Translations under genes and position numbers: made by a program
Notes under the pieces: model-generated
What the model was told of the DNA's origin: nothing
The model's input: only the letters and a program-made list of their open reading frames with translations
The model's database searches: none
Assembly: GCF_008932245.1 (NCBI RefSeq)
Contig: NZ_CP034911.1
Coordinates: forward strand, 1-64,000
Direction: 5' to 3'
Length of the DNA stretch: 64,000 bases
Source: Sinorhizobium alkalisoli
Lineage (GTDB): Bacteria > Pseudomonadota > Alphaproteobacteria > Rhizobiales > Rhizobiaceae
Shown: piece after piece, positions 9,701 through 19,675 of the stretch
Position numbering within the stretch: position 1 is the first letter of the stretch
Layout: every line of letters starts with the position of its first letter

Positions 9701-10223
9701 CAGAAACTGCTATTGCCATTCCGTCAATGCCGAAAGCCGTGGGCGGTTCGTCGCGCTCACGTTCAACCGCCGTGAGCAAGGACGGGATAATCGTCTTATG
9801 AAAGGGAATGGCAGCCGCAAGATAAAGCCACCCGGTAAGGCTCCTGCGGCGCACCAGGGTGGTCATGCCGACAATCTGGCCATCAGCCGGCCCTTCAGCG
9901 ACATCCACGATCAGGCGAAAAAGCAGGTGAGGGTCATCATAGCCGAATACTGTTTGGCAGTCGTCGCTGTGCACTAGCGGGAGGCTGGCGACCAGGTCGG
10001 AATGCCTCGTGTCCGCGGTTGCGTTCAGACCGACCAACGGCATGAGGCGGTTTCGAAAATTCAGAATGTTTCGCACCCAGCGGGGTGCGCTACCAAGCGC
10101 TCGCCGGGCCGCCTCAGCTGCTGTCATCCGGTGGGTCAGAACGAGGACCTCGTAGCGATCAGCCCAATCGGCTCCCGGAAGCCAAGCGTTCGGCAGCCTT
10201 ACGGTGGCCCTTCGTGGTCTCAT
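9669..10223 (-). CDS. DUF2867-family protein, tail replaced by IS66 end
   Basis: Read from 10223 the protein shows LPNAWLPGADWADRYEV, the usual opening of DUF2867 proteins, and TGWLYLAAAIPFHKTIIPSL, their usual ending, so the functional part is nearly complete. After TAVER the codons run into the inverted repeat of the IS66 element (boundary near 9760) and add about 30 foreign residues. DUF2867 has no established function. No operon partner is visible. Confidence 0.65.
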   Translation of the reverse strand: MRPRRATVRLPNAWLPGADWADRYEVLVLTHRMTAAEAARRALGSAPRWVRNILNFRNRLMPLVGLNATADTRHSDLVASLPLVHSDDCQTVFGYDDPHLLFRLIVDVAEGPADGQIVGMTTLVRRRSLTGWLYLAAAIPFHKTIIPSLLTAVERERDEPPTAFGIDGMAIAVSVRTSALPASA

Positions 10224-10433
10224 GAGCGCTTACCTTTCGCTCCTTACAAATCCGCCGATCAGGGCGGTTACCGTGCGTGTGGCATAAAACATGATTGCGC
10301 GCGAAGGCGGCGCGACATATTAGACCGAATGCCGCAGTTCAGGGCCATTTGTCGCACAGGACTGACGGCGACGGAAACAGCGACAGGGATCGTGGCGCAC
10401 ATCCGCCCGCAGTTTCAGGGTGCGATGCCGTGA

Positions 10434-10664
10434 AAAACAGTTTATCCAGAAACTGCGCTCTTTCGAGCTGTTGAGCTTGTCGGCGCCGTCGGTATTGAGC
10501 CAATCAGTGACTTGCTCGGTTGTGCGGTGACTCAGATGGTCCGCTTTGACGAGTCGCATTGGCTATTCCTGGATGAGCAAGGACTGCGGGATGGTCTAAC
10601 AGCCTTCACCATTCTTGACCGGTACCCACAGCCTCTTGGCGGGAAAATCGTCTGCGGGCAATGA
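10434..10664 (+). pseudogene. Unrecognised protein fragment
   Basis: An open frame after a TGA at 10431 has no clear start codon and encodes about 76 residues, including VRFDESHWLFLDEQGLRDGL and TAFTILDRYPQPLGGKIVCG. It reads like a real domain (balanced composition, hydrophobic pattern), but I do not recognise the family. It is probably the C-terminal part of a truncated gene. Confidence 0.35.
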
Positions 10665-10721
10665 CGGAAGCGAGTCATATCATTCTAAGAGAAGGCTCCC
10701 TCTCCTCCCATAATCGTCCAT

Positions 10722-11406
10722 TCAGAAACGGTAGGTCACGCCTGCGCCGATCAACCACGGATCGATTTTCGCCTTGCCGCTCAGCGGACCGAGAAAGTCA
10801 TGGTCAGCTTTCCAGTCGGTTTCGACGAAGCTCTTCTTCACATTGAAGTTCACGTCCCAATGCTCGTCCACCATGTAGTCGAAGCCAACCTGCAGCGCGG
10901 CGCCCACATGATTGTCGACGTCGAGGTTATGGAAACCGGACTTTTCGCTCTGGTTGTAGAATAACGAGTAGTCGATGCCAGGCCGACATAGGGCTTGAAG
11001 GCGCCGAAATCGGTGAGATGGTACTGCAGCGTAAGCGTTGGCGGCAGCAGCCAAGCCCTCCCGACCGGCACGCCGACCGCGCCATTTTCCTTGATGTTGG
11101 CATAGGTGGTGCCAAGGCTGAGTTCAGCGGCGATGTTGTCGGTGAAGAAGTAGCTGATGTCGAGTTCCGGGATCAGCGAGTCCGATAGGAAAGGTCGGAG
11201 CCGGGCACGCCGTTGATTGAGCCCTTGTCCTCAGTGATGACGCCCAAACCACGCATGCGGATCTGCCAGGGGCTTAGACCAGTTGCTACATCCTCTGCCA
11301 CACGGGCGACAGGGGATGATCTCAGGTCCGCGGCGGCCGCCCCGCATGCGAAAAAAGCCGCACTCACGCCCGCGATCCATCTCAGCCGTGCGTCATTCAT
11401 GTTCAT
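10722..11406 (-). pseudogene. OmpW-like outer-membrane protein, frameshifted
   Basis: From the ATG at 11406 the frame codes a signal peptide (RWIAGVSAAFFACGAAAADL) and PWQIRMRGLGVITEDKGSIN, typical of the OmpW start. Later pieces in other frames read LPPTLTLQYHLTDFGAFKPY, then GAALQVGFDYMVDEHWDVNF, and end DPWLIGAGVTYRF with the expected terminal phenylalanine. Frame changes near 11195 and 10985 break the gene. OmpW proteins are eight-stranded outer-membrane barrels for small hydrophobic molecules. Confidence 0.8.
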
Positions 11407-11542
11407 TTGACGTCTCCTTGAACATGGAGTAATCGCGGCGCGATCGTCTGTGGCTTTAGGGCTGGCGAGGGTGGTTGCCCCCGATAAGATGGAAAAACGG
11501 GCTCTCGATTGGAACCGGGCCCAACATCGGATGGAGGCAACC

Positions 11543-12574
11543 ATGAACCAATATATTGGCCTTGATGTTTCATTGAAAGATACCGCAATTTCGATCCGGG
11601 AAGACGGGAAGCGGATCTGGCGGGGAAAATGTCCTTCGGATCCCAAGCTTCTCGCACAGATGATCCGCAGAAAAGCTCCGCGCGCGCGGCGCGTCGTATT
11701 CGAAACGGGACCGCTGTCGACGTGGTTCTATCACACGCTGACGAGCGAGGGGTTGCCGGCGGTCTGCATTGAAGCGCGGCACGCGCAAAAGGTATTGAAC
11801 GAGACGCTCAACAAAACCGATGCCAACGATGCGGATGGTTTAGCTCAACTCGCTGAAGCAGGTTTTTATAAAGCGGTTCGCGTCAAGTCGTTTGACGCTA
11901 TGATGGCCCGCACGTTGGTGGCTGCCCGCGAACAACTGCTGAACATCTCAACACAACTTGGCAATCAAATCCGCGGCCTGATGAAGACCTTCGGTCTGAT
12001 CATCCCGAGAGCGAAGGGTCGAGTGTTTGATGGCGAAGTACGGAAGCTTTTAAATGGGAACAGCGAGCTTGCGAAGATTATCTTGCCTCTTTTGGAGGCG
12101 TGGCACGATGTCCGCAAGCGCGCAGCCGATCTTGGTCGCCAGTTGCTTATAGTGGCACGTGGGAGCGAAGCCACGAAGCTATTGATGACAATTCCGGGAA
12201 TCGGCGCTGTCACAGCGGTGTCCTACGTTACGGCAATTGAAAATCCAGAAAACTTTCGAACGTCGCGCTCGGTGGGCGCCTGGCTTGGGTTGACAACCCG
12301 GCGTTACCAATCAGGCGAAGTCGATTATAACGGCCATATCTCGCGAAGGGGTGACAATCGTTTACGCGGGCTGCTCTATGAAGCAGCGACAGCGCTCCTG
12401 ACGAGAACCAGTGCCAGGACGGAGAGTAGTCTCAAGAGCTGGGGACTTAAGTTGCGGGAGCGACTTGGCTTCAAACGGGCCGCTGTGGCCGTCGCCCGGA
12501 AACTCGCGGTCATCATGCACAGCATGCTCAAGACGGGAGAAGTGTTCAACGCATCGGCTGGCGCGACCGTATAG
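11543..12574 (+). CDS. IS110-family transposase, full length
   Basis: The protein has 343 residues. The N-terminal RuvC-like DEDD domain begins YIGLDVSLKDTAISIREDGK and includes NKTDANDADGLAQL with its acidic residues. The C-terminal transposase domain includes LLMTIPGIGAVTAVSYVTAI, then GAWLGLTTRRYQSGEVDYNG and ISRRGDNRLRGLLYEAATAL with the conserved serine. The start is the ATG at 11543 following GGAGG; an in-frame extension upstream to 11450 is less likely. It is intact. IS110 elements have no clear inverted repeats, and I could not fix the ends. It lies just upstream of the broken ompW-like gene, divergent from it. Confidence 0.85.
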   Translation: MNQYIGLDVSLKDTAISIREDGKRIWRGKCPSDPKLLAQMIRRKAPRARRVVFETGPLSTWFYHTLTSEGLPAVCIEARHAQKVLNETLNKTDANDADGLAQLAEAGFYKAVRVKSFDAMMARTLVAAREQLLNISTQLGNQIRGLMKTFGLIIPRAKGRVFDGEVRKLLNGNSELAKIILPLLEAWHDVRKRAADLGRQLLIVARGSEATKLLMTIPGIGAVTAVSYVTAIENPENFRTSRSVGAWLGLTTRRYQSGEVDYNGHISRRGDNRLRGLLYEAATALLTRTSARTESSLKSWGLKLRERLGFKRAAVAVARKLAVIMHSMLKTGEVFNASAGATV

Positions 12575-12779
12575 GAGACGCTCAGCCTTCGTCCCTCAGC
12601 AAGCCCATGTAACTTTGGGTGCTGAGCGTCCCGGCTGTGGACGTGGGCAGGATCATTCCGCTTTCGCTGGCTGCAGCTCGTTGAGACGTATCCCTCCGGC
12701 GGGGACCGCCTTGCGAAGTTCCGCTTATCCCGTGAGTCTGCGCTCTTAAGAGTGGACTTAAGAGCGCACTGAGCAATTC

Positions 12780-13118
12780 ATGGGACATGCAGTTTTGCTG
12801 ACGGGACCAGAACGGCGTCGGCGATGGTCGTTGGAAGATCGCGCGCAGATACTGGCGGAAGCTTTCGCGCCAGGCGCGGTGGTTTCCGAAGTGGCACGCC
12901 GCTTCGAGGTTTCGACTGGTCTGATCTACACATGGCGGCGGCAAGCTTTGGTCCAAGAGGCCGAGCCCGCCTTTCTGCCAGCCAAGCTTGTTGACTCTGC
13001 CAGCAGCGATGCGGTCGAACCCGCCATGGCAGTTGACTTCCCGAGCGGCGTGAAGGTGAGAATTGGCTCAGCAGCGCCATGCGACCTAGCAGCCGCGATC
13101 ATGCGGGCGCTCAAATGA
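12780..13118 (+). CDS. tnpA: IS66 TnpA protein
   Basis: A helix-turn-helix of the IS66 OrfA type is seen in RRWSLEDRAQILAEAFAPGA and EVARRFEVSTGLIYTWRR. The C-terminal VRIGSAAPCDLAAAIMRALK is usual for the family. It overlaps tnpB by ATGA at 13115-13118, so translation is probably coupled. Confidence 0.85.
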   Translation: MGHAVLLTGPERRRRWSLEDRAQILAEAFAPGAVVSEVARRFEVSTGLIYTWRRQALVQEAEPAFLPAKLVDSASSDAVEPAMAVDFPSGVKVRIGSAAPCDLAAAIMRALK

Positions 13119-13462
13119 TCCCGATCAGTTCCGGGGTGCGGGTGTGGATCGCGAGCGGTCACTGCGACATGCGCAAGGGCATGCAGGGGCTGGCGCTGCT
13201 GGTGCAGGAGGGCCTCGGCCGCGATCCGTTTAAGGGCGACGTCTTCGTCTTTCGCGGTCGTAGCGGCCGGCTGATCAAAGCCCTTTGGCATGATGGGATC
13301 GGCCTATCTTTGTATGCGAAACGGCTCGAGCGCGGCCGCTTCATCTGGCCGGCGACGGAGAGTGGGGCGATCGCGCTAACCGCCGGTCAGATGTCCTATC
13401 TGCTGGAGGGGATTGATTGGCGAAATCCGCAGCAGACCTGGCGGCCGACAAGCGCCGGGTGA
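13115..13462 (+). CDS. tnpB: IS66 TnpB protein
   Basis: The start MIPISSGVRVWIASGHCDMR is the typical TnpB opening. GLGRDPFKGDVFVFRGRSGR and LIKALWHDGIGLSLYAKRLE follow, and the ending YLLEGIDWRNPQQTWRP is intact, unlike that of the first element. The start was placed at the ATG overlapping the tnpA stop. Confidence 0.9.
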   Translation: MIPISSGVRVWIASGHCDMRKGMQGLALLVQEGLGRDPFKGDVFVFRGRSGRLIKALWHDGIGLSLYAKRLERGRFIWPATESGAIALTAGQMSYLLEGIDWRNPQQTWRPTSAG

Positions 13463-13541
13463 GCCCTCCGGGGGCCGAATATTCCGGCACAAGTCCTTTG
13501 AAACGCTAGGCAAATCAGGGCTTTTGTGATTCACTTCGGGC

Positions 13542-15194
13542 ATGGAAAACAGCCCTGATTTGCTTCCCGACGATGTTGCTGCCCTGCGGGCAGAGCTCAT
13601 CGCGGCACGCGCCAAGGGCGCCCAGATCGAGGCTGAACTTGCCGTTGCCAAGGCCAAGGCGTCGGAGGATCTTGCCGTTATTGCCCGGCAGAAGCTGCGC
13701 ATCGAAAAGCTCGAGCGGCAGCTCTATGGCCCGAAGGCGGAGCGTCGCGCCCGGCTGATCGATCAGATGGAGTTCCAACTGGCAGAGTTGGAGATGGCGG
13801 CGACCGAGGACGAACTCGCGGCCGAAATGGCGGTCGCGGCCACCGTCGCTGTCGCCGGCTTTACCCGCAGCCGGCCGGTGAAGAAGCCTTTGCCCGATCA
13901 TCTTCCGCGCGAACGCGTCGTCGTGCCCGGTCCGGTGAGCTGCCAGTGCTGTGGCGGCGATCGGCTGCGCAAGCTGGGTGAGGACATCACCGAGACCCTC
14001 GAGGTCATTCCGCGCCAATGGAAAGTGATCCAGACGGTGCGCGAGAAGTTCACCTGCCGCGATTGCGAAAAGATCAGCCAGGCCCCGGCCCCTTTCCATG
14101 CCATCCCGCGCGGATGGGCCGGCCCCAATCTCCTGGCGATGATCCTGTTCGACAAGTTCGGTCAGCATCTGCCGCTCAATCGTCAGGTCGAGCGCTTCGA
14201 ACGCGAAGGCGTTCCCCTCAGCCTGTCGACGGTGGCCGATAGCATCGGCGCTTGCTGTGCCGTACTCGATCCGATCATCAAGCGGATCGAAGACCATACG
14301 TTTGCGGCAGAGCGGTTGCACGGCGACGACACGACGGTCCCGGTCCTGGCCGCAGGAAAGACCGATATCGCCCGAAGTTGGGTCTATGTCCGCGACGATC
14401 GACCGTTCGGTGGCACAGCCGCACCGTCGGCGATGTTCTACTATTCCCGTGACCGCGCGGGCGAGCACCCGCAGGCGCATCTCGCCGGCTATAGCGGCAT
14501 TCTGCAGGCGGACGCCTATACCGGCTACACCAAACTCTATCTTCCGGATCGACGGCCAGGCCCGATAACGGAAGCAGCCTGCTGGGTCCATGCGAGGCGG
14601 CCGTTTTTTGCGATGGCCGACGTCGAGGCAAATGCGCGCCGAAAAGCGCAGGGCAAGAAGCCGGCCGTCATATCGCCGATCGCGGTGGAAATGGTGCAAC
14701 GGATCGATGCCCTGTTCGACATCGAGCGCGAGATCAACGGTCAGAGCGCGGAGGTCCGAAAGGCCGCTCGTCAGGATCGGAGCCTGCCTCTGGTTCTCGA
14801 ACTGGAAGCGTGGATGAAGGCTCAGCGTGCGAAGCTGTCTCGCAACGATGATCTCGCCAAGGCCTTCGATTACCTGCTGAAACGCTGGCCTGCCTTCACC
14901 CTCTTCCTCGACGACGGGCGTGTCTGTCTCTCGAACAATGCCGCCGAACGCGCCCTGCGCGGCATAGCGCTGGGCAGGAAATCCTGGTTGTTCGCCGGAT
15001 CGGACCGCGGCGGACAGCGCGCCGCCGCCATGTACAGCTTGATTGTCTCGGCCAAGATGAACGACGTCGATCCGCAAGCCTGGCTCGCCGACGTGCTTCA
15101 CCGCATAGCCGGTTATCCCGCGCATCGCCTCGATGAGCTCTTGCCCTGGAACTGGAAGAGCGCGTCGCCGGCGGCGCACAAGCTGGCGGCCTAA
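13542..15194 (+). CDS. tnpC: IS66 transposase TnpC
   Basis: This 550-residue protein opens with a coiled coil (QKLRIEKLERQLYGPKAERR) and continues with zinc-binding pairs (CQCCGGDRLRKLGEDITETL and FTCRDCEKISQAPAP). The catalytic core includes LHGDDTTVPVLAAGKTDIAR, LQADAYTGYTKLY and CWVHARRPFFAMADVEAN. The end is LLPWNWKSASPAAHKLAA, preceded by CLSNNAAERALRGIALGRKS. All blocks are in frame, so the enzyme is probably active. Confidence 0.9.
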   Translation: MENSPDLLPDDVAALRAELIAARAKGAQIEAELAVAKAKASEDLAVIARQKLRIEKLERQLYGPKAERRARLIDQMEFQLAELEMAATEDELAAEMAVAATVAVAGFTRSRPVKKPLPDHLPRERVVVPGPVSCQCCGGDRLRKLGEDITETLEVIPRQWKVIQTVREKFTCRDCEKISQAPAPFHAIPRGWAGPNLLAMILFDKFGQHLPLNRQVERFEREGVPLSLSTVADSIGACCAVLDPIIKRIEDHTFAAERLHGDDTTVPVLAAGKTDIARSWVYVRDDRPFGGTAAPSAMFYYSRDRAGEHPQAHLAGYSGILQADAYTGYTKLYLPDRRPGPITEAACWVHARRPFFAMADVEANARRKAQGKKPAVISPIAVEMVQRIDALFDIEREINGQSAEVRKAARQDRSLPLVLELEAWMKAQRAKLSRNDDLAKAFDYLLKRWPAFTLFLDDGRVCLSNNAAERALRGIALGRKSWLFAGSDRGGQRAAAMYSLIVSAKMNDVDPQAWLADVLHRIAGYPAHRLDELLPWNWKSASPAAHKLAA

Positions 15195-15196
15195 AG

Positions 15197-15781
15197 ATGG
15201 CTGCTTCTCTGGTCCGCCTGAAGCTCACCCTCGACCACGTCGAACCGACGGTGATGCGGCGCGTTGTGGTGCCGTTCCGCATCAAGCTCCATCGCCTTCA
15301 TGAGGTGCTGCAGGCGGCGATGGGCTGGACCAACAGCCACCTTTACGAATTCCGCATCCGTGACGTCGGCTTTGGTCCGGCTGATCAGGACTGGGGAGAT
15401 GGCCCGCTCGATGCGCGCAAGATCTCGCTGCTGGCGGCAATCGAAGACATCGGCGCGAAATCGTTCAAGTACCTTTACGACTTCGGCGACGGCTGGACGC
15501 ACAGCATCAAGATCGAGCGCACGTTCCCCGTCATCGGCCTTGCGGAGCCAATGCTCCTCGAAGCAACCGGACGCTGCCCTCCCGAGGACATCGGCGGGCC
15601 ATGGGGCTATCAGGAGTTCCGCGAGGCTCTCGCCGATCCGACCCACGAGCGGCACGCCGAGCTCGTCGAATGGTGGGGTAGCGAGGATTACCATCCGGAC
15701 AAGGCCAACTTCGACGAGCTCAACAAAGCCGTCGATGACCTGACGGCAAAGTGGGCGCGCAAATCACGCCGAAAAATCTGA
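15197..15781 (+). CDS. Plasmid pRiA4b Orf3-like passenger protein
   Basis: This 194-residue protein shows VRLKLTLDHVEPTVMRRVVV, then LHEVLQAAMGWTNSHLYEFR, FKYLYDFGDGWTHSIKIE and CPPEDIGGPWGYQEFREALA, which are the diagnostic blocks of the pRiA4b Orf3-like (IS1096 TnpR-like) family. It begins two bases after the tnpC stop, inside the element's right end, so it moves with it. A regulatory role has been suggested only from its context. A broken relative lies at 61900-62350. Confidence 0.85.
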   Translation: MAASLVRLKLTLDHVEPTVMRRVVVPFRIKLHRLHEVLQAAMGWTNSHLYEFRIRDVGFGPADQDWGDGPLDARKISLLAAIEDIGAKSFKYLYDFGDGWTHSIKIERTFPVIGLAEPMLLEATGRCPPEDIGGPWGYQEFREALADPTHERHAELVEWWGSEDYHPDKANFDELNKAVDDLTAKWARKSRRKI

Positions 15782-15791
15782 AAGTCCTTCA

Positions 15792-15817
15792 GGCTGCGGT
15801 CTTTGCCGGATGCTTAC
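15792..15817 (-). repeat. Right terminal repeat of second IS66 element
   Basis: On the minus strand it begins GTAAGCATCCGGCAAAGACC, about 10 bp beyond the stop of the passenger gene. The GTAAGC start is usual for IS66 ends. Confidence 0.6.
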
Positions 15818-16226
15818 GTTGAGACTGCGCCTCGAACATTAGGAAGATCCCACCTGCGAGGTCCATTGGGCGGCGACATTTGTCGACCGCGGAGACAACC
15901 CTGCGCCCAGCACTGGACAGCTCTGACGGCACGGCCGGTGAGGGAAGATCCATTCAATCAGTTCAGCCGTCTTGCCTATCTCGCAAGCCGGCAAGGAAAT
16001 CGAATGCTCAAATCAGCTTGACGGGTGGAATGCGATTAGACAACCAGCAATAATTGAATCAGCAATAACCCTTGCAAGAAACACCGGTAGGCTGCGCGTG
16101 TCCGCGGCCATTACCTCGGCCTAACCGAGGGTCACCTGGAGAGCCGCTGAATCTCGGAGCGCCGCCCGCGGTAGTGCCGTCCCTACATCGATGACTGTGC
16201 CTTTCAACTTGGTGTTGGCGCCGATT
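15818..16226. other. Intergenic stretch between IS66 element and nodJ
   Basis: About 400 bases with no supported gene or known element. The end of the nod operon lies here, but I could not pick out a convincing terminator hairpin by eye. Confidence 0.5.
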
Positions 16227-17015
16227 TTATGACATTAAGCGTCGCCGAAGTAAGGCAGTCGATACGAAGAAGGGCAATACGCCAAAAATGAAAAGTATTC
16301 CAAGATGGAACATCACGTCGGCGGCTGGCCGGCCGAACATTGCCGGGCGAATGAGGTCGATCGCATGTGCCAGCGGCAAGAATGTCGCCATCTGCTGAAC
16401 TTTACCGGGCAATTGAGTTACCGGGTAGACAGCACCGGACAAGAACAGCATCGGCGTGAGAATGAGGGTCTGGTAGAAGATGAAATAGTCGTAGCTGGGC
16501 GCGAGCGCCACAACGATCATTGCCAGACTCGCAAACGCAATTCCGGTCAGGGCTATCACCGGCACCACATAAGGAATGGATGACCAAACCGCATAACCCA
16601 GAATGGCTGCGACGACCGCAATCGCAGTTCCGGCCAAAAGCGCCTTGGTAGCTGCCCAGGCGACTTCTCCCAGCACTACGTCGCCAAGGGTCATCTGCGT
16701 GTATAAGATCGCCTCCCAACTGCGTTGATCGCGCATGCGCGCGAAGGCCGCATAGATGGTTTCGAACGTAGACGCCGTCATCGCGCTAGCCGCGACCATG
16801 CCAGTTGCCAGGAAAGCAATGTATGACATGCCTTCGACTCGTCCGACCATCAAACCAAGACCGGTCCCCAGACCAAAAAGATAGACCATGGGATCTGCTA
16901 GGTTGCCGAGAATTGACACAAGCGCGGCTTTTTTCCACGCAAGGTAGTTGCGGCGCCACATCGCAGTCCAGTTCCAGCCATTGGCAGGCAGAACTGCCGC
17001 ATAATTTTCCCACAT
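16227..17015 (-). CDS. nodJ: Nod-factor exporter, membrane subunit NodJ
   Basis: This 262-residue ABC-2-type membrane protein has about six hydrophobic spans (for example [20 protein letters not shown] before the first span, and [20 protein letters not shown]). The family block [20 protein letters not shown] is present. With NodI it exports lipochitooligosaccharide Nod factors through the inner membrane. It starts three bases after the nodI stop and is the last gene of the nodABCSUIJ operon. Length and order match known NodJ proteins, and nothing looks damaged. Confidence 0.95.
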   Translation of the reverse strand: MWENYAAVLPANGWNWTAMWRRNYLAWKKAALVSILGNLADPMVYLFGLGTGLGLMVGRVEGMSYIAFLATGMVAASAMTASTFETIYAAFARMRDQRSWEAILYTQMTLGDVVLGEVAWAATKALLAGTAIAVVAAILGYAVWSSIPYVVPVIALTGIAFASLAMIVVALAPSYDYFIFYQTLILTPMLFLSGAVYPVTQLPGKVQQMATFLPLAHAIDLIRPAMFGRPAADVMFHLGILFIFGVLPFFVSTALLRRRLMS

Positions 17016-17018
17016 CTT

Positions 17019-17933
17019 TCAATCCTTCATCTCTCGCCCAGTCAGTCGTAGAAAAACGTCCTCGAGATTGGGGGGGCGCTGTAAAAGACGCAGATCCGTA
17101 CGCTCCCGCAATTGTATTCGCACCTGCTCGGGAGCGGAGGAGTAACAAAAGAGGGTTTCTCCGCTTACCTCAATGCGCTGCGCGCATGTTTTGATAAGGG
17201 CGCGCAGTTCATGTGGATTGCCGCCGTTGATCTCAATGACTTGGCAGCCGATCTGCTCGTCGATCAGCCCTTGGGGCCGACCTTCGGCGATCTTCTCTCC
17301 TTCTTCAAGAACGCATAGCCGGTCGCATAACCGCTCTGCCTCCTCCATGAAATGCGTAGTAAGCAGGATCGTCTTGCCGCGTGCCAACAGCGAGCGCAGC
17401 CGCTCCCAAATCAGGTGGCGCGCGTGCGGGTCGAGACCGGTGGTGGGCTCATCTAATATGAGCAGTTGTGGGTCGTTGATGAGCGCGCGTGCCAGCATCA
17501 GGCGCCGTTTCATACCACCGGAAAGGCCTGCGACCCGCGCATCCGCCTTACTCTCAAGTCTGGCAAACTCTAGGAGTGACGGGATAACGGCTTCGATCTG
17601 ATGGGTGCTCATATTGAAGTAGCGCCCAAAGACCAACAGGTTCTCACGCACTGTGAATTCCTGATCAAGGTCATCGAATTGCGGAACCACCCCAATGCTT
17701 GCCCGCGCCAGACGAGCCTGCGCAGGCACTGGTGCGCCAAGCACCGTGATCTTGCCTGCGTCGGGCGGCGTCATACCAAGGACCATGCGCGCAATCGTGC
17801 TTTTGCCGGCACCGTTGGGCCCGAGGAGCCCGAAGCACTCTCCTTTTTCGACGGCGAACGAAAACCGATCGACAACAGTTCGGTCGATATAGGTTTTCGT
17901 GACGTCAATCAAACTGATTGCTATCGCGGCCAT
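17019..17933 (-). CDS. nodI: Nod-factor exporter, ATP-binding subunit NodI
   Basis: This 304-residue ABC ATPase has Walker [18 protein letters not shown], the signature [18 protein letters not shown] and Walker [13 protein letters not shown], followed by a switch histidine in [16 protein letters not shown]. The start is the ATG at 17933 ([15 protein letters not shown]), which fits the family length and overlaps the end of nodU by 13 bases. A longer open frame to 18098 has no support. NodI powers export of Nod factors with NodJ. Confidence 0.95.
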   Translation of the reverse strand: MAAIAISLIDVTKTYIDRTVVDRFSFAVEKGECFGLLGPNGAGKSTIARMVLGMTPPDAGKITVLGAPVPAQARLARASIGVVPQFDDLDQEFTVRENLLVFGRYFNMSTHQIEAVIPSLLEFARLESKADARVAGLSGGMKRRLMLARALINDPQLLILDEPTTGLDPHARHLIWERLRSLLARGKTILLTTHFMEEAERLCDRLCVLEEGEKIAEGRPQGLIDEQIGCQVIEINGGNPHELRALIKTCAQRIEVSGETLFCYSSAPEQVRIQLRERTDLRLLQRPPNLEDVFLRLTGREMKD

Positions 17934-19645
17934 GTGCTTGCCGAGGAAGCCGTGCAGCCCACCGGGGATACATCGGTTTCGCTCGTCCTTGTAAGCAGCA
18001 AGCCATCGCACCATACGTGGCCTATTTGTCCCCACTCGCAGGCCGCTGCAGCGTCGGGGAAAAAACCCCGGCCGTGATAGTTGGCACTCGTGTTGCAAAG
18101 CAGCGGAATACCGGTGAGACTTTCATATTCGGCCAAAAGCTTGGAGACTTCGTGCTCAGAGTTTCGCGCGATCGTTTGAAGTCGCGCAGTTCCATCAAGG
18201 TGCACTACGGCAGGGATCCGTTCTCGCCATTTCGGGCGTGTCGTATGATCGAAGAGCATGTATGGATCTGGAGTGCCGGGGTCGAAGATATCCTGCGCGC
18301 GGTCTTCCAAGCAAATTGGGGCTACAGGTCGGAAATGCTCGCGGAATTTCACTTCGTTGAGATGATCCTTCATTTGCGGGGAAGTCGCGGCGGCCAAGAT
18401 GCTTCTGCCTCCCAACGCCCGTGGCCCAAGTTCTGCACGGCCGGCAAGAAAAACAACCGGTTCGTTAGATGCCAATATCCTGGCGAGTTCGGCCAAGGTG
18501 CATGGAGCAGCTTTCCATCCCGGCGGGATCGCGCTACTCTTCAGCTTAGGGCCGCTGTAAACTGACCAGTCAAGCGGAGCGAGACCACGCTCGACAGCAC
18601 GCGCGCAGCAGGCGGCGCCAATAGCCGATCCGCTGTCGTTGGGAAATGGGGGCACCCAGACTGATTCAAACAGACCACTCGCTCTGAGCGCGCTGTTCCA
18701 TTTGATGTTAAGGCCGCATCCGCCGGCCACGCACAAGTTTCGGGATTCGAATTGCGACTGCATCTGTAGAGCAATCGTCATCTCTCCAACGAGGAGGCGT
18801 TCAAGGAAAACATGAAATGAAGCAAGTACATCCTGGGGTTTTTCACACTGTAACCGGGATGCGCTTGCGTCGAAGTAATCATTGACGCGTGCAAGCAATG
18901 CGTCTGCATTATGAATGTTTTCCCTATAACCGACCGCGAGCAGCGTTTCTCCGGCGAAGTGTTCCTCGTAGAGCTCCCGAAACACGTTTAGGATGTTCTC
19001 CTGAGCCGCGCCAAGTGCAATGTAGGCCATTAGCTTTCCGGCGACACCCAGGTCCCAGCTTCTTGGATCCGCCTTCCTGTACGGCCCGAAGTGATGGCCG
19101 GCGACAGCATAGGCATGACCTATCATCGGGAACATGCACTTGATTAATCGGATTCCTTTTGGCTCTGCATAGTAGAGCCGTGGAAATATGCAGCCATCCC
19201 ATACCAAGCAGAACGAAGGTTCTCCGGCTTTGGCAAACGGACTGGTGCAGTACGCGGAGACTACGTGGCTTATGACGTGCGGAAAACTTTTGTAGGGGAG
19301 GATCGAACCGCTGAGCGCGAGACCCGAGCTGTCATGAGACTTTAGAGGGCTCTCTGGCCACCGTTCGACATAGGGAGCTCCACTGAGAGTTATGGGGAGG
19401 CCTTCGCTGAAGACCTGGAACTCTGATTCAAGTTCTCCGTCCCACCCGTCGATGACGAATTGATCAACGTCCCCTACGCTCAAACCGTGTTCGTTCAGGG
19501 CTTGGACAATCGCGTCAAGGTTGTCGATAGCTTGATAGCGGGGATTGTTGTTGCGCTTCTCCTGCTCAATACAGAAGATAAGTTTCCCGTCTTCGATGAG
19601 GGCAACTGCACCGTCGTGTGTGAGTTTAATTCCGCAGATGCGCAT
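17921..19645 (-). CDS. nodU: Nod-factor 6-O-carbamoyltransferase NodU
   Basis: This 574-residue protein has the ASKHA-type N-terminal domain beginning [20 protein letters not shown]. It contains the metal-binding [10 protein letters not shown] (H-x3-H), [12 protein letters not shown] and [18 protein letters not shown], all characteristic of the NodU/CmcH/TobZ carbamoyltransferases. It transfers a carbamoyl group from carbamoyl phosphate to the non-reducing sugar of the Nod factor (NodU gives 6-O-carbamoyl). It sits between nodS and nodI as in NGR234, Azorhizobium and R. tropici. NolO is a relative, but the position right after nodS favours NodU. Confidence 0.93.
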   Translation of the reverse strand: MRICGIKLTHDGAVALIEDGKLIFCIEQEKRNNNPRYQAIDNLDAIVQALNEHGLSVGDVDQFVIDGWDGELESEFQVFSEGLPITLSGAPYVERWPESPLKSHDSSGLALSGSILPYKSFPHVISHVVSAYCTSPFAKAGEPSFCLVWDGCIFPRLYYAEPKGIRLIKCMFPMIGHAYAVAGHHFGPYRKADPRSWDLGVAGKLMAYIALGAAQENILNVFRELYEEHFAGETLLAVGYRENIHNADALLARVNDYFDASASRLQCEKPQDVLASFHVFLERLLVGEMTIALQMQSQFESRNLCVAGGCGLNIKWNSALRASGLFESVWVPPFPNDSGSAIGAACCARAVERGLAPLDWSVYSGPKLKSSAIPPGWKAAPCTLAELARILASNEPVVFLAGRAELGPRALGGRSILAAATSPQMKDHLNEVKFREHFRPVAPICLEDRAQDIFDPGTPDPYMLFDHTTRPKWRERIPAVVHLDGTARLQTIARNSEHEVSKLLAEYESLTGIPLLCNTSANYHGRGFFPDAAAACEWGQIGHVWCDGLLLTRTSETDVSPVGCTASSASTWPR

Positions 19646-19675
19646 AAGATCTCCATATCTAACGCGGTAGCCGGA

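Larger units (their letters stand above)
6611..9760 (+). mobile_element. IS66-family element with UPF0149-like passenger
   Basis: The left end begins GTGAGCGCGACGAACATCCC at 6611. The right end at 9760, read on the other strand, begins GTGAGCGCGACGAACCGCCC, giving terminal inverted repeats of about 20 bp with two mismatches. Inside are tnpA, tnpB, tnpC and a fourth gene. The 8-bp flanks (GAAGGAGC and GTTCAACC) differ, so no target duplication is seen, although IS66 elements normally make one. The left flank is an IS110 fragment and the right flank a DUF2867 gene. Either one end moved or recombination between copies replaced a flank. Confidence 0.8.
12780..15817 (+). mobile_element. Second IS66-family element, with pRiA4b Orf3-like passenger
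   Basis: It holds tnpA, tnpB, tnpC and a fourth gene in one direction. On the minus strand a sequence starting GTAAGCATCCGGCAAAGACC lies at 15792-15817. It begins with the GTAAGC typical of IS66 ends and marks the right end. I could not find its partner upstream of tnpA, so the left end may be lost or diverged; the start given here is simply that of tnpA. Confidence 0.75.

Noticed and set aside
13515..15179. Long minus-strand open frame (554 codons) opposite tnpC
   Set aside because: It is the complement of a well-recognised IS66 transposase; its translation has no known domain and reflects high G+C codon structure.
17934..18098. Longer nodI with a start at 18098
   Set aside because: The added 55 residues overlap the end of nodU, do not resemble NodI and lack a ribosome-binding site.
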